NCBI GenBank assembly: GCA_033675265.1
Contig: JAUJYZ010000967.1
Span: 30,001 to 94,000, forward strand
Source: Actinostola sp. cb2023
Lineage: Eukaryota; Cnidaria; Anthozoa; Actiniaria; Actinostolidae
Length of the DNA stretch: 64,000 nucleotides
Direction of reading: 5' to 3'
The translations under genes were made by a program, and so were the position numbers. Positions 1 to 11,500 of the stretch are shown here, piece after piece. Below the pieces are notes generated by a model. It had not been told where the DNA came from, did no database searches, and saw only the letters and a program-made list of their open reading frames with translations. Numbering within the stretch: position 1 is the stretch's first letter; the number at the start of each line of letters is the position of its first letter.

Positions 1-3000
1 GTACGTAGTAGTAGTAGTAGCAGCAGCAGCAGCAGCAGCAACAGCTATACTTCTCACCTGTCAGCAAGAAACACGAAAGCTAAAATCCATATGTAATGTC
101 TACCAATCATGAAAACAAACGCTGCCAAGAAGAACTGAAAAGTAACAAAGATATCAGTTTCACTGGCACCTGGAAACGATCGAGCGGGCCTGGGATCTAC
201 AGCCCTACCAAATATGGAATATATACTCACCTTAATATAAAAAGACCATAGAATAAGACGGTAAGAACCATATGTGGTCAATAGAGGACTGAACACCAGG
301 ACGAGCATCTGAGAAAATGTAAATGTATTAACAACGTCTACTCGTTTTGTAAAACCGCCATAGTTTTTCACCAACAAATTTGATTACAAAACAACCACAC
401 TTCTTACAGACGAGTTAGTAGTTGATCAATTTACCTGAGGTAAAATGTATGAAGATCCTGCGATGAAACTTAATACGAACTAAAGAAAATGAATTAAAGT
501 TTTAATAGTACTTTATGATTAGATTAAACATTAAAGTACTACAACATTAACAAATTTAAAGCCGAGGGTCTTGTTATGGTAAGGTTTCCTTTTAGTGGCA
601 TACAAAATTAACCCCTTTTATATCAATCATACAGAACCCCCCCCCCCCCCCCCCCCCCCTGAAGACCCCAAGCGAACCCAAACGAACCCAAAGACAAACT
701 TTAAACTTGATATATACTTACTGTTGGTAAGACGTCAGGTCCTATTAAATAATCTGTAAATATTAGAAAAAAGTTGCTCTGGAAAGTCCCGTGAAACACC
801 TGTATAAAAACAAATTGTAGTTAGTGGATCACAAGGCATTCATTAAAACATACATCTGCGATCATACTGATGTTATGGCTACGTGTAGCTCAATCAATCA
901 ATCAATCAAACAATTTAATAATGGCATACGTGGGATAAAAGGCGCTCATGCATAAAACATAAGACATCGTTCCCAGAGGCCTCTACGATCCGTCACAAGA
1001 CAACGGAAAATGGCCTGGGAACAATAAAATGCCTCTAAGTATGTCACGTGACCATACTGACCTGGAAGAAGTTCATTGTTACAAACATTACTGCGAAAAG
1101 AAACAAAAACGTACAATAAGAAATAATAAGATTACAGTAGATACGAAATATTCGAAATATAAATTATCAGTCAGAAAAGGAATATCTGCTGTAGCTTAAG
1201 AGGCGTTATTTCACAGCAAGCGTATATATATACGTATGCCCAAGAGGTGTTACTTCACAGTGAAAACGGGCCTGACGCAAGCGTATATATACGCGTATGT
1301 TCAAGAGGCGTTATATTTCAGTGAAAACGGGCCTGACGCAAGCGTATATATACGCGTATGTTCAAGAGGCGTTATATTTCAGTGAAAACGGGCCTGACGC
1401 AAGCGTATATATACGCGTATGTTCAAGAGGCGTTATATTTCAGTGAAAACGGGCCTGACGCAAGCGTATATATACGCGTATGTTCAAGAGGCGTTATATT
1501 TCAGTGAAAACGGGCCTGACGCAAGCGTATATATATACGTATGCTCAAGAGACGCTATGCCACAGTGAAAACGGGACTGACGCAAGCGTGTATATATACG
1601 TATGCGCAAGAGACGTTATTTCACAGCGAAAACGGGACTGACGTAAGCTTTTTTCCATTTTTTTGTGCTGGGGCTGATGCATACGTCGGGTGCGTGAGTT
1701 CATCAGCATGCATTTAGCGTTGATAGTGACAACCAGGCCGGATCAGTTAAGTCTTACAAAGGTTTCTCTGTGAAACGAGCTGCTTCAGTAAAGTCCAGGG
1801 TGGAAGGGTTTCACCAGAACATTTGGAGTCTATAATAAAACATGGCAGACAAGTAACTAACGGTAATCTACAGCACCATGAACATCAAAGTAATGATACA
1901 TGTAATAATCGATTTCTATATTTCTATAAATATAGGGGGATTGGTACTCTGGGCGTTTTCGGGTAGGGGTGCCGTGGACACCTCAAAACCCTGACCCTAT
2001 TCCAGACCTATAAGCTCGAAACTCGGTAAAAAGCATAGATCAATTATATACTTTATTAACCACAAAACCCTTCAGTTGATATGATTTTTTCAATGTACCT
2101 TGAGCACCAACTGCCACAGTGACATCGAGCTTGATATTTCTACCAGTAAAAGTCATTAATAGCCAACTAATGACGGCAACCAGAACACAAACAATTTGAA
2201 ACAAATAGAAATTATCCTACAAGAACAATACAGGTATGAAAAACGATGAGTACATCTAGAAACAGTCACAGAACAACCAATCACAGTGTGGCTCTACAAG
2301 ATCATCCAACGACACCTGCATATCAGTGAGACACGTGACCAATCTACACCATCGCCTGAAGACTATCAGATGAAGCATCGCAAGACAATATCCAGCACTG
2401 ATTCACTCATGATGAATCATTTCTTTCTGTTTATAATATAAACTATGTGTGCCTCCCAAGAACGTGTGATTTGATTGGTTGCTGAGCATGCATTATTATG
2501 TTATAGAAGAAAAAAAATAATAATAATAATAAATAATAAATAAATAAATAAAAAATATTATGTTATAGAAGCACGGAGCAGCGAAAACAAAGCAGAAATC
2601 CTGTTTAAAACTAGTTTTATATTATAAAGTGAATAGAAGATGACTCTCGAGCTCTGTGCTTCTATACAAAAATAATGCACGCTGAGGTCTTGAAAGCTGC
2701 TGAATGCACTCACGTTCCGCTCATGCATCCACTAGCAGCTTTCAAGACCTCAGCGTGCATCTTAGAAGCACGAATGTGCTTTATAGAAGCACGGAGAGTC
2801 ATCTTCTATTATTTAAATAGAGAACGGTGATATCATAATAACAATCAAATACTGATGACTCTGATACATGTGAAGTTGTTCAAACATTGACTGACCTTGT
2901 TGCTGCCATAGATGAGAACACAGATAAACAGACCCAAAGGACTTAGGATTGCTGCTACTTGACTATGAAACAACAATGAAAATGAGTAGAAAAACATAAC

Positions 3001-6000
3001 ACAATATTCAATATGCAATATTCAGTTTTTGGCATTTGAATTGAAAACGTTTTAATAGCTGAATTTGTTACTATACACATAATACAATGCTGCAAATTGA
3101 ATAGCCTGAGAAAACAGCCGCCTCTCGAGCTCATTGGGGTCGGCTTAACCCCCCCCCCCCCCCCGAGAGCCCCTCCCCGAGAGGAGAACCCCCCCCGAGA
3201 GGAGAACCCCCCCCCCCCCCCCCCCCCCGAGAGGAGAACCCCCCCCCCGAGAGGAGAACCCCCCCGAGAGGAGAACCCCCCCCGATAGAGACGTTGGCTA
3301 AAGATTGAACAGCACTATTTTTCATACCAGTAACGCAAGACGATGTGTCGGTCTTCCTCGTGTTTTGATAACTCAGCAAAAAGAGCACAATGGGCCAGTA
3401 ACACTGAAAATTGAAGATTAATAATTCACACAATTTGAGCATTAATATATATAGCTTTGTAATCTTCCCATTTCCCAATAATTAAAGTCCATAAGTAGTC
3501 AGACTTGGAGAGATGCTTGAAGGGAGTTATAATCACAACATTAATTGTGGAGATATATATATATAGTAAGAGTCATTTTCATATGAGTGGGAAACCTACA
3601 TACGGCACTGAGTTACGGTCACGGTACGGAATCAGGAACATTCTGTTCAACCAATCACAGTGCGCAAAATCATTGCTCAACCAATCGGAATGCTTAGACA
3701 TGACATATGGTACCATCACCGCACAGCACGAACCGTACCGTATATAATTACTTTCCATTCCTACGAAAGCAACTGTATTGTGGGCAAACAATTAACACCA
3801 TCGATCTCTAGTTTATGGAGATTGCAATAACTTACCAAAAGTAAATAGTGCATCATAAAAACAGAGTGAGAATACTAGATGGAGACCGACAACCCAATCA
3901 CTTGCTCCTGGTGATGCCCATGGAAACCATGGCAACAAAAAACTATAAGAGAAATATAGATAGCTAGTTTATAACCCGTATAAGGATAGCAAAACACCAT
4001 TCTTGTATCCAGATTCCAGAGGAAAGTTAGGTATATAAAATTTAAAACCATGCATGCATATAATATAACTGTGATTTTGACTGGGTTGAATGTCTAGCTG
4101 GTAACTATAGTCCCAGGTTGTCCTCAAAGATAATTACTGATAAAGAACTGGGTACATTAAACAACAAAACTGATCACATTATAGTTTGTCGCAGGTGCAT
4201 GTGTATGCACATCAATTCATGTATAAAACTGTATTAATGACCACATTATATACACCAGAATAATTTGTTAATCAAATGTAATTCCCATATTTACCTTATC
4301 GCAAAAAGGGGAGCCCCGTAAAGAATAGCTTTTTGTCTGTTCCTAAATATTTGCCAAGTAGAACTATCCTGTGAGAATATGACGTATTTCAAGTATAAAT
4401 AATATTAACTCAGAGGCAATTAATTAATTTCTGTATATCTACAAAAGAGAGGGGTTATTAGAGATCGAGGGGCACGTGTGGAGCTTAATTGAGGGGGGGG
4501 GGGGGACTTTAGCCCCCTCAATTAAAAGGCTGGTTTCCCAATTACATTTTCTATTAAAATCTCAGCCATTTCAGGGGTTTTGAAGGTTTCAGCCCCCATA
4601 ATATGAAACTCGCTCCGCGGAACCTGAGAGGGATATAACCGTGGTAACTGTATATACAGTGCAGGTAACCGTGTATATGTATAATAAATAATGAGTTAAT
4701 TATGCATCAGTCAATTGAAACCCCGGCCCCCCGACCCCGGGACATTTAACATTTCACATTTAGCCAACTGGTGTTAAAAATCCCACTCCCTGGGTCAAGT
4801 AGTCTGTTAAAAGCCCCATCCGTATAAATCCCCGCTATTTTCCCCACTAACGGTGACGATACCATAGAATCCTGGTTATAAGCCCCCCTTGATTATAAGC
4901 CCACGTACCTGTCTGGTAACAGAAATTTCCTCCCGGTTATAAGCCCTCCCAGTTATAAGCCCCTCCCCGGATATAAGCCCCCTTCATTTACTCCTCCCCA
5001 TACGGGGTACCATATACAGGAAACAATATAATTAGGCAATTAGGTGTACATAGCAAACGAGACTGATAGAGTCCAGTAGTATACGGTAGCTCATTGATTG
5101 AAAACCCGCTCAGATTATAGTTTTTGCTGAGCATATTCACGTTTAAAAACTATTACTGTTGTTGTTGCATGAACACTGTTTAACTAAAATGGTCACGATT
5201 ATAAATGTTGTTTTTTAAATAAAACAGATTTCAGACATTTTTCCCCTCCATTTTAAAAGTCCCCCCGGTTATAAAGCCCCCCAGTTATAAGCCCACCACA
5301 AAACCCTTACGAAGTTATATAAGCCCAGGGTTTATAACCGGGATTCTACGGTTTATATGCTGTTATTAAAATCACCGCTCAGTGAACCCTATAGATGGAT
5401 ATTTTGTTAATTTCCCCGTCCCTCGGGGGTCGGGGGACTGGGATTTCAATTGACTGATGCATTACTTGTAAATAGCCAAACAAAGGGTCATTCAGAGCAT
5501 TCCACACTAGAAAAATCACTTGAGCAACATTGAACCAGGATTCTGAAATACTAATGAAGACATACATTCATGAATTAGATCTCCCTGTATAAATATATTA
5601 TTATATTTTTATTTAAATTTTTATTGGTTATTTATTTAGTATTTAGACTATTATTAATATTATTAAATGAATTATAAATATAACTACTAAAGAGTACAAT
5701 TAATGACTATATAATATAGAGTGGTTGTCATAACCCTGTGAAACAGAAACTAGAATGGTTTTCATAGACACTATTAGTTGGTATAAACGTGGTATGAGAA
5801 CAACATCAGTTATTATTATTGGGCTTCCTGTGGTCTACCATTTGATAAACCATTCATAGAAAATACTATTTACTTGATTACTCTATTGAAATAACTAAAA
5901 ATCTAAAAGATTTGAAAGTTTGCAATGAAATGTACCGTTTTAAATGCTCGGAAATCGATTTATTCGATCGTTGATTCCAAAATGTTGCGAGTTCCTCAGT

Positions 6001-6333
6001 TCGTGAGCCGTGCAATGAACAATCTCATCGATGAGTTCATGTAGTCGATCGCACGGTGTATTGTTCAAATGGTCAAATATTAAATACATCGATCGTATTC
6101 TCTATTAAAATATAACAACTATATAACATAACGATTACAGTAAATATGATATAACAAACACACTTTAACTACAGTATTTATATCTGACCCTGACCAGTGT
6201 CTAACGTCACGTTCACTTACCGGTAAACGTTTAAAAAGATTTTCACATAATAGAAGTTGAATATCGAGTACATCATCGTGGCAGCAAGAGTAGTCATAGA
6301 ATAAGCAAAGGCATTTCTACGAATGTGAGACAT
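1..6333 (-). CDS. TMEM180/MFSD13A-like multipass membrane protein, 13 exons, 3' end beyond left edge
   Basis: Major-facilitator-fold membrane protein of the TMEM180 (MFSD13A) family; the transported substrate is not established. Exons on the minus strand in transcript order: 6333-6221, 5550-5466, 4368-4295, 3942-3836, 3403-3328, 2962-2896, 2216-2144, 1829-1758, 1090-1062, 799-722, 479-435, 308-231, 134-58. Every junction is GT/AG and the phases join without a break (974 nt, about 324 residues). Start chosen at the first Met of MSHIRRNAFAYSM, a TM-helix exon followed by FNFYYVKIFLNVYR. Family hallmarks: NALNDPLFGYL (exon 2), LCFYDALFTF (exon 4), VFHGTFQSNFF (exon 10). Exon 9 is only 29 nt and exon 11 only 45 nt. 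The family is about 500 residues, so roughly the last third lies outside the window. The first 57 bases are intron with GTA/GCA triplet runs. Head-to-head with SLC13 copy A. Identification from remembered family motifs, not a search. Confidence 0.85.
637..659. repeat. poly-C tract in TMEM180-like intron
   Basis: A run of about 23 C lies in the intron between exons 10 and 11. Similar C/G homopolymers recur across the window (3149-3290, 21146-21196, 30686-30708, 47160-47345, 63541-63573). Confidence 0.9.
1195..1652. repeat. 61-bp tandem repeat, about 7 units, in TMEM180-like intron 8
   Basis: Units share TCAGTGAAAACGGGCCTGAC followed by an alternating palindromic GCGTATATATACGC core and CAAGAGGCGTTAT. 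The middle units are near-identical and spaced exactly 61 bp (for example 1261 to 1322); the first and last units are degenerate. Confidence 0.9.
2631..2812. mobile_element. hairpin (MITE-like) element in TMEM180-like intron 6
   Basis: The left arm beginning AATAGAAGATGACTCTC and the right arm ending GAGAGTCATCTTCTATT are inverted copies. An inner pair (GCACGCTGAGGTCTTGAAAG and its complement) extends the hairpin to most of the element. A related GTTATAGAAGCACGGAGC piece lies just outside at about 2563. No coding capacity. Confidence 0.7.
3149..3290. repeat. C-rich array with CGAGAGGAGAAC interruptions
   Basis: Poly-C runs alternate with CGAGAGGAGAAC about six times, next to exon 5 of the TMEM180-like gene. 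Proline/arginine-rich or glycine-rich open frames here are composition artefacts. Confidence 0.85.
4703..5462. mobile_element. MITE with ATGCATCAGTCAATTGAAA termini in TMEM180-like intron 2
   Basis: Terminal inverted repeats: ATGCATCAGTCAATTGAAAC plus a C-rich CCCCGACCCC stretch at the left, and its complement ending TTTCAATTGACTGATGCAT at the right. The right end abuts the exon-2 donor (GT at 5465-5464). A second element (4861-5352) is nested inside. Confidence 0.7.
4861..5352. mobile_element. nested MITE with ACCATAGAATCCTGGTTATA ends
   Basis: The left end ACCATAGAATCCTGGTTATA and the right end TATAACCGGGATTCTACGGT are imperfect inverted repeats. The interior repeats GTTATAAGCCC at least eight times in both halves. 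It sits within the 4703-5462 element, so it appears to have inserted later. Confidence 0.65.
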
Positions 6334-6985
6334 GATGGAGTCGTCGGACGTCTCAGTTGGGATTCCTGTGGGTTGCGATAAGTGTAATAATTGGGCTCGC
6401 TGTGGTGTACAGTTGGTTAGCGTTCTGATAGCCTCGCTCTGAGGGGAGGGAAAGGGGAGAAGAGCTTCGCTATTTAAAGCAGACTACATTCTACATCTAT
6501 GCTGCGATACATTTACGCTCCAGTGTAAATGTATCTCAATATGAGAACTGTTATTACAAAATGGATCAGTGTTAGTCAACAAAACCATTTTGAGAACACA
6601 GACTTCATATACTGATATTTTAAAAAGAACTTAACATTTTTTAATTATTTTAGTTATTAAAATAATCATTTTCGTGAGTATAAAAATGTTCTTACAAAAA
6701 CAAACGGCAAAGGAAAAATAATCGAGCCACGGGACCATAGTAATTTGCACAACAATAGACAGTCCATTCACAAGATACACTAGGTTATTTTGTCCTCCAA
6801 ATCAATAAGCGTGCACGATAGCCTAGTGGTGCGGGGCAGTTATTTCAGTGGGCCTAGGATCCGATTGTTCCCTCCCTCTTTGACTAGCTATACTAAGCTG
6901 ATTGGTGTAATGCCCGGATAGTGCGGATATGATGGGGCCGAAATCTTCATCCTATACGTAACATACGGTGACTCAGCATAATGTC

Positions 6986-7121
6986 TAGCCTGCGTAGCAA
7001 GCGTTTTTTAGGCCGTGCGGAAGAGTTTTCCTTCCCCTTTTTGCTCTCGTCCCAACTTTCGCGCGGCCAAAAAAACGAAAACTCTTCCGCGCGGCCTAAA
7101 AAACGCTTGCTACGCAGGCTA
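6986..7121. mobile_element. MITE with TAGCCTGCGTAGCAAGCG termini
   Basis: The two arms (6986 inward and 7121 inward) are nearly perfect inverted copies over about 60 bp, including GTTTTTTAGGCCG and AAGAGTTTTC. The same first 10 bases (TAGCCTGCGT) end the 35590-35788 element, so this is a family. Confidence 0.75.
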
Positions 7122-7179
7122 CATAACCGGTCTGGGAGTATGGGCCCTTTATCGATAAATTACCGGCATTCATCTCTTT

Positions 7180-7232
7180 TGAACCTGGGCCGGGGATCCA
7201 GGGTTCGAGTCTCAGCCGTGACACGTTTTTTT
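7180..7232 (+). repeat. possible tRNA-derived SINE fragment
   Basis: GGGTTCGAGTCTC at 7201-7213 resembles a pol III B box and is followed within 15 bases by a T run of about 12. The expected A box is not clear because the 6986-7121 hairpin sits upstream. Tentative. Confidence 0.25.
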
Positions 7233-8580
7233 TTTTTCATTCTTTCTTCAGTTTTTTGTTTTGTTTTGTTCTTGTTTCAGTTTGTTTTCTTTTTTGGAAT
7301 TGTTTACATATATTTCTTCTTTATTTGTAAAACAAATTGTAACTGTAAAAAAAAATGTAAAAAAGCATATTGATAAGCTTTGACCTTTTCTCCTTCCCTG
7401 AGCTAGCTCTAGGTCCAGTTGCTTTCTTTTGAGTAATGACATTCAAAAACGCCTCAACAGACACAAGAATTCAGGAATTTATTATACTGATAGATCCACC
7501 CGTGTTCAAAGAGTGCATAGCGTAATAAATAGCACAATCAGCTCGTGGCCGGGCAAAAAAGCTGTGGTCAGCGGAGAGGTGGCCGTTGTGGGGACTGATG
7601 TTTGCTTTGGTTAGAACGATCCCCAGCATCTGTCAAACTAATACAACTAGAATTCATCTGGATGATATCGTACCGAACTGATCAATGTCCGATTCGATTG
7701 TCATCAGTTTGTTTCTTTTTTCTTTCTCTCTTTTCCACTCACTCTCTCTTTCGTTTATCTTTCTCCTTTTCTTTTCTTTTATTGTTTTTCTATTCTTACT
7801 CAGTCAGTTATTTAGTCTCGTTTGCTTTAGTTGTTTTCATCTTTCAGTCTCGGCCTTCTTTCTCACCCCAGCTGGTCATGGTGCCGGTGTGTCTCCCTCG
7901 CATCCGTTTTGAAGAGCGTTACGTGACGGAACTAAAACCGGATGCGAGGGAGACTATTATATTAGGGCGAGTGCGGCCTTTAGAACATGAACGGCAGCGT
8001 CAGTTGCATAATTTCGTATTCAGTTAACAAAATTTTCAAGATAGGAGTTATTTTCCTTGAGAAAACGTCAACGTATTTTCCTCATGAATTATTAATGAGT
8101 TTACCACATAGTTGTCACACAACGCTCATGGGTACTCGGTACTGAAAGGTCATGAAGCTGCTTCAGCTTGATTTAATATATTAATAGTATCTATATATAT
8201 ACATTTTTCAATCAATCAATCTCTATATTTTAGTGTATCTGATGCCTTTGGTCAAGGATTCGTAAAAACACTACCGACCTTCAGCCTTGAACTCTGTGTA
8301 AACAAACATGTCAGGTACAAATTTGCATGTTCAAACAACATGTTGTTTGCGTTAGGAAAGCATCGTACGCTTGTATTCCGCATAAAACAAGGATTATATT
8401 GGAATTGTAGGGGTTAAATTCTTTTCAAGTTTTAGTTGGGTACTGATCGGGATTCAATTTCAGAAACCTAAGACCAAAAGTCAATGATAAACGTTTGTTA
8501 CTCTTTAACATACAGACAAGAAGTCGGAGAACAAAAGCGAAGGAGCAAGGCTCGTTCTCGGCTGCACAACACAAATCAGC

Positions 8581-11500
8581 ATGGAACCGCAAACTAGCGG
8601 AGCATTGAAGAGGAAACTGTTCAAATGGAGACGATATTTTATACTTTTGCTAACGCCACTACTTCTCATGCCCCTGCCTTTAGCTGTTCCAAGTTCGGTG
8701 AGTGTGTATAATGCGGTATAATGTTTGTGTTGCAGCGAGAGAGTATGTTGAGTTATCGCAAATCTATTTGCACATGTACAAAGGAGCTAGTAGGACACAG
8801 TAGAATCAAGCGAAAAATACAGCTGGTTTCTGCTGGAAAACACGGCTCATCGCATATTAGCAACTGCATGCGCTTTATATCATCAATCAGACTGAATATA
8901 ATAGAAGCTTTCATGCGTAGAATTGAAGGTGAAGATAACGAATTATATTAAAAGTGCTATCGGCTCAGAACATTCTCCATTGGAAATTCATGGCCGACCG
9001 ATCTGATTTGCAAAAGCCTATTTTTGTGATTTTGTTCTGGTGACACAGCATATTAATGTATGCATTATTTAGCACTGTGAGTGACTACCCTGGTTCCAGA
9101 GGCTTTGTCAAAATACGATGTTTGTACATACCGACAGTAATTATGTCCGTTCCTTTGCAAGCCAGAGCAACAATTGATTACGATACACATAGGCCGTGTT
9201 TACACTAGAGCGTTTTACCAAGGTACAAATCAGAAAACTAAGGTTAACCGCTCAACAAACAATGACATTTCCAATTTCTACCAAGGTTCGGTAGCTCGTT
9301 TACTGACAGAAGACCACCAATTTACCAAACCTTTCACACCCCTTTTAAAAATAAGGTGGGTGGGAATCTACCCTGCGAGCAGAGGGAATTTTCTGCTAAC
9401 GTAAGAAAGAAGGGAGAAGAAGAAGAAAAGACCTCTGCTAGCAGGGTAGTGGGAATCCCTTTCTTTGGTTCAGCCAAGTTCTAGAACCCCTTGAAGATCC
9501 GCTTCAGCGCCATAGCTTTCTTTTCAAAAACAAGTTATTAAATTATTTCAGTTACACTTTTAAAAAAATTACTAGAATCACGTAGTTTATTAATTATTTA
9601 TTTATACATACATGGGCAGGGAAAACCCCACAGAGCTAGGCTCCATCACGGGGACCCAGTTGAGAGCAGACACTTGAGGGTGGTCACTGCCAGAGGTCAC
9701 TGCCAGAGGTCACTGCCAGAGGTTTGTTTACGTCCTCAGTGGTTCTTTTACGTCCCTCCGATTCAAGTGTAGTGTACTGTGGAGAGACGGGACCGCACGT
9801 GATCATCCGAGCCACGCGAAGGTCAGAGTAACGAAGTGCGACGTCACGAAAACAATAATTTTCTCTTTATCACCTTTCGATCCCCAATTTCGAAAGAACA
9901 TCAATAAAGACGCTTACATGCCAAATTTGAGAGCAATCGGTTAAATAGCGGCTGAGATATGGCCAGTTGAATATATAATTTCCCCACACAAATCACTGTA
10001 TTTTCGGCTTGGATCATAACTTTATGATTTCTCCAGAGAACACCTGTTTACATCACATGGTTTGAAATGGGCAATTTACATCACAGGCAGCCCCACCAGT
10101 AGTAAGAGAGGAAGGTGGGGAGAAAAATCTAAAATCATTTACAAGACAATTGCTTGGGCTGCCTGTGTTTCAATCGCTCTAAAATTACCACCACGGAGCA
10201 CAGGCAGCCCAACCATTGTTTCTGAGGCTATTTATATTTATTAAAAAAAATTATTTGCATGCGCGCGTCTTTTTTTATGGGTTTCCTGTGTACGTCCTGC
10301 GGGACGCGCCCGCAGCAATGTGTATATTCACGATATTCACCTTGTTTCACTATGTACATTGCTGCGGGCGCTTCTTGCGGGACGCGCACAGGGAGCCCAA
10401 CATAATACATTTGTATGCACAGGGAGCCCGACATATACGTATTGCGCGCGCGCTCTACCACAGGAAACCCATCAAAAAAGACGCAAATATCATTTTATTT
10501 GATTATTTAGTAGCCTCAAAAGCAATGGTTGGGCTGCCTATTCACGGAGCTGAGCTCCACCACGGGCTCGGTTCGGACAGCGCGCAAAGGCGCTTGGGTT
10601 CTCCCTTCCCAATAAACATCGCACGCCCACATCGCGAGTAAGAGAAGCAACTGGGTACGAGTCTGTTACGATCTCCTAACGGCCTCTCCTAACTGACTGT
10701 CTATGTGAATATTTGGATAATTACAAGAGACCATGAGTGAGTGTCCCTCATGGTCTCTTGTAATTACTCAAGAGTTTTTCGTGACAGGAATATTATTTTG
10801 TTGACCTTTAAGTTGGCCGAAAGTATATGCTCCAATAAAAACTTGCTTTTCACCACTGTGGTAGTGCTCGAAATTGTTTGACCAACAAATGGATTAGAAC
10901 TAGAATGTTATCCTCTCTATCAATAGAGTACTAAAGTCATGACGTCATAAAAAATAATTTTTGCTTTTATAAATTTTTGATTTCCAGTTCAGATAGAATA
11001 TCATGAAAGAAGTTCACACACCAATTTTTATGACAATCGGTTAAATAGCGGTCAAGATATATATGGCCAGTTGAATATATAATTTGCCTTAACAAATCAC
11101 TGTATTTTCGGCTCCGTTCCTAAAGTTAAGAACGGAGCCGAAAATACAGTGATTTGTTAAGGCAAATTATATATTCAACTGGCCATATCTTGACCGCTAT
11201 TTAACCGATTGTCATAAAAATTGGTGTGTGAACTTCTTTCATGATATTCTATCTGAACTGGAAATCAAAAATTTATAAAAGCAAAATTAATTGTTTCGTG
11301 ACGTCACACTTTAGTACTCTATACCAAGCGTGCCTATCCCCCCGGGCGTTTTATTTTTGGAAAAAAAGCCTTGCAAATGCCCCACATACGGGCTTTGGAA
11401 CGTGTGCAAATGCCCTACCCACGGGATGACTGACTTGTGAAGTAAGAGTGAAAGTAGTCAAATGATGTTTGATGGATGGATGGATGGATGGATGGATGGA

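Larger units (their letters stand above)
6334..8463. other. intergenic region between TMEM180-like gene and SLC13 copy A
   Basis: About 2.1 kb separates the divergent start codons. It holds a hairpin element at 6986-7121, a T-rich stretch from 7221 with possible SINE-like sequence before it, pyrimidine-rich DNA at 7700-7860 and a short perfect hairpin at about 7891-7957. No TATA box or other core promoter could be assigned with confidence. Confidence 0.6.

Noticed and set aside
54..377. Single 107-codon minus-strand gene
   Set aside because: Two separate TMEM180-like exons (308-231 and 134-58) with GT/AG borders lie inside; the frame merely runs through the intron.
3097..3478. Proline-rich (plus) and glycine-rich (minus) proteins
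   Set aside because: Driven by the poly-C tracts; the minus reading also overlaps the true exon 3403-3328 in a different frame.
7602..8027. 141-codon frame in the intergenic region
   Set aside because: Mostly a T/C-rich tract followed by a hairpin (7891-7957); no family resemblance or splice structure.
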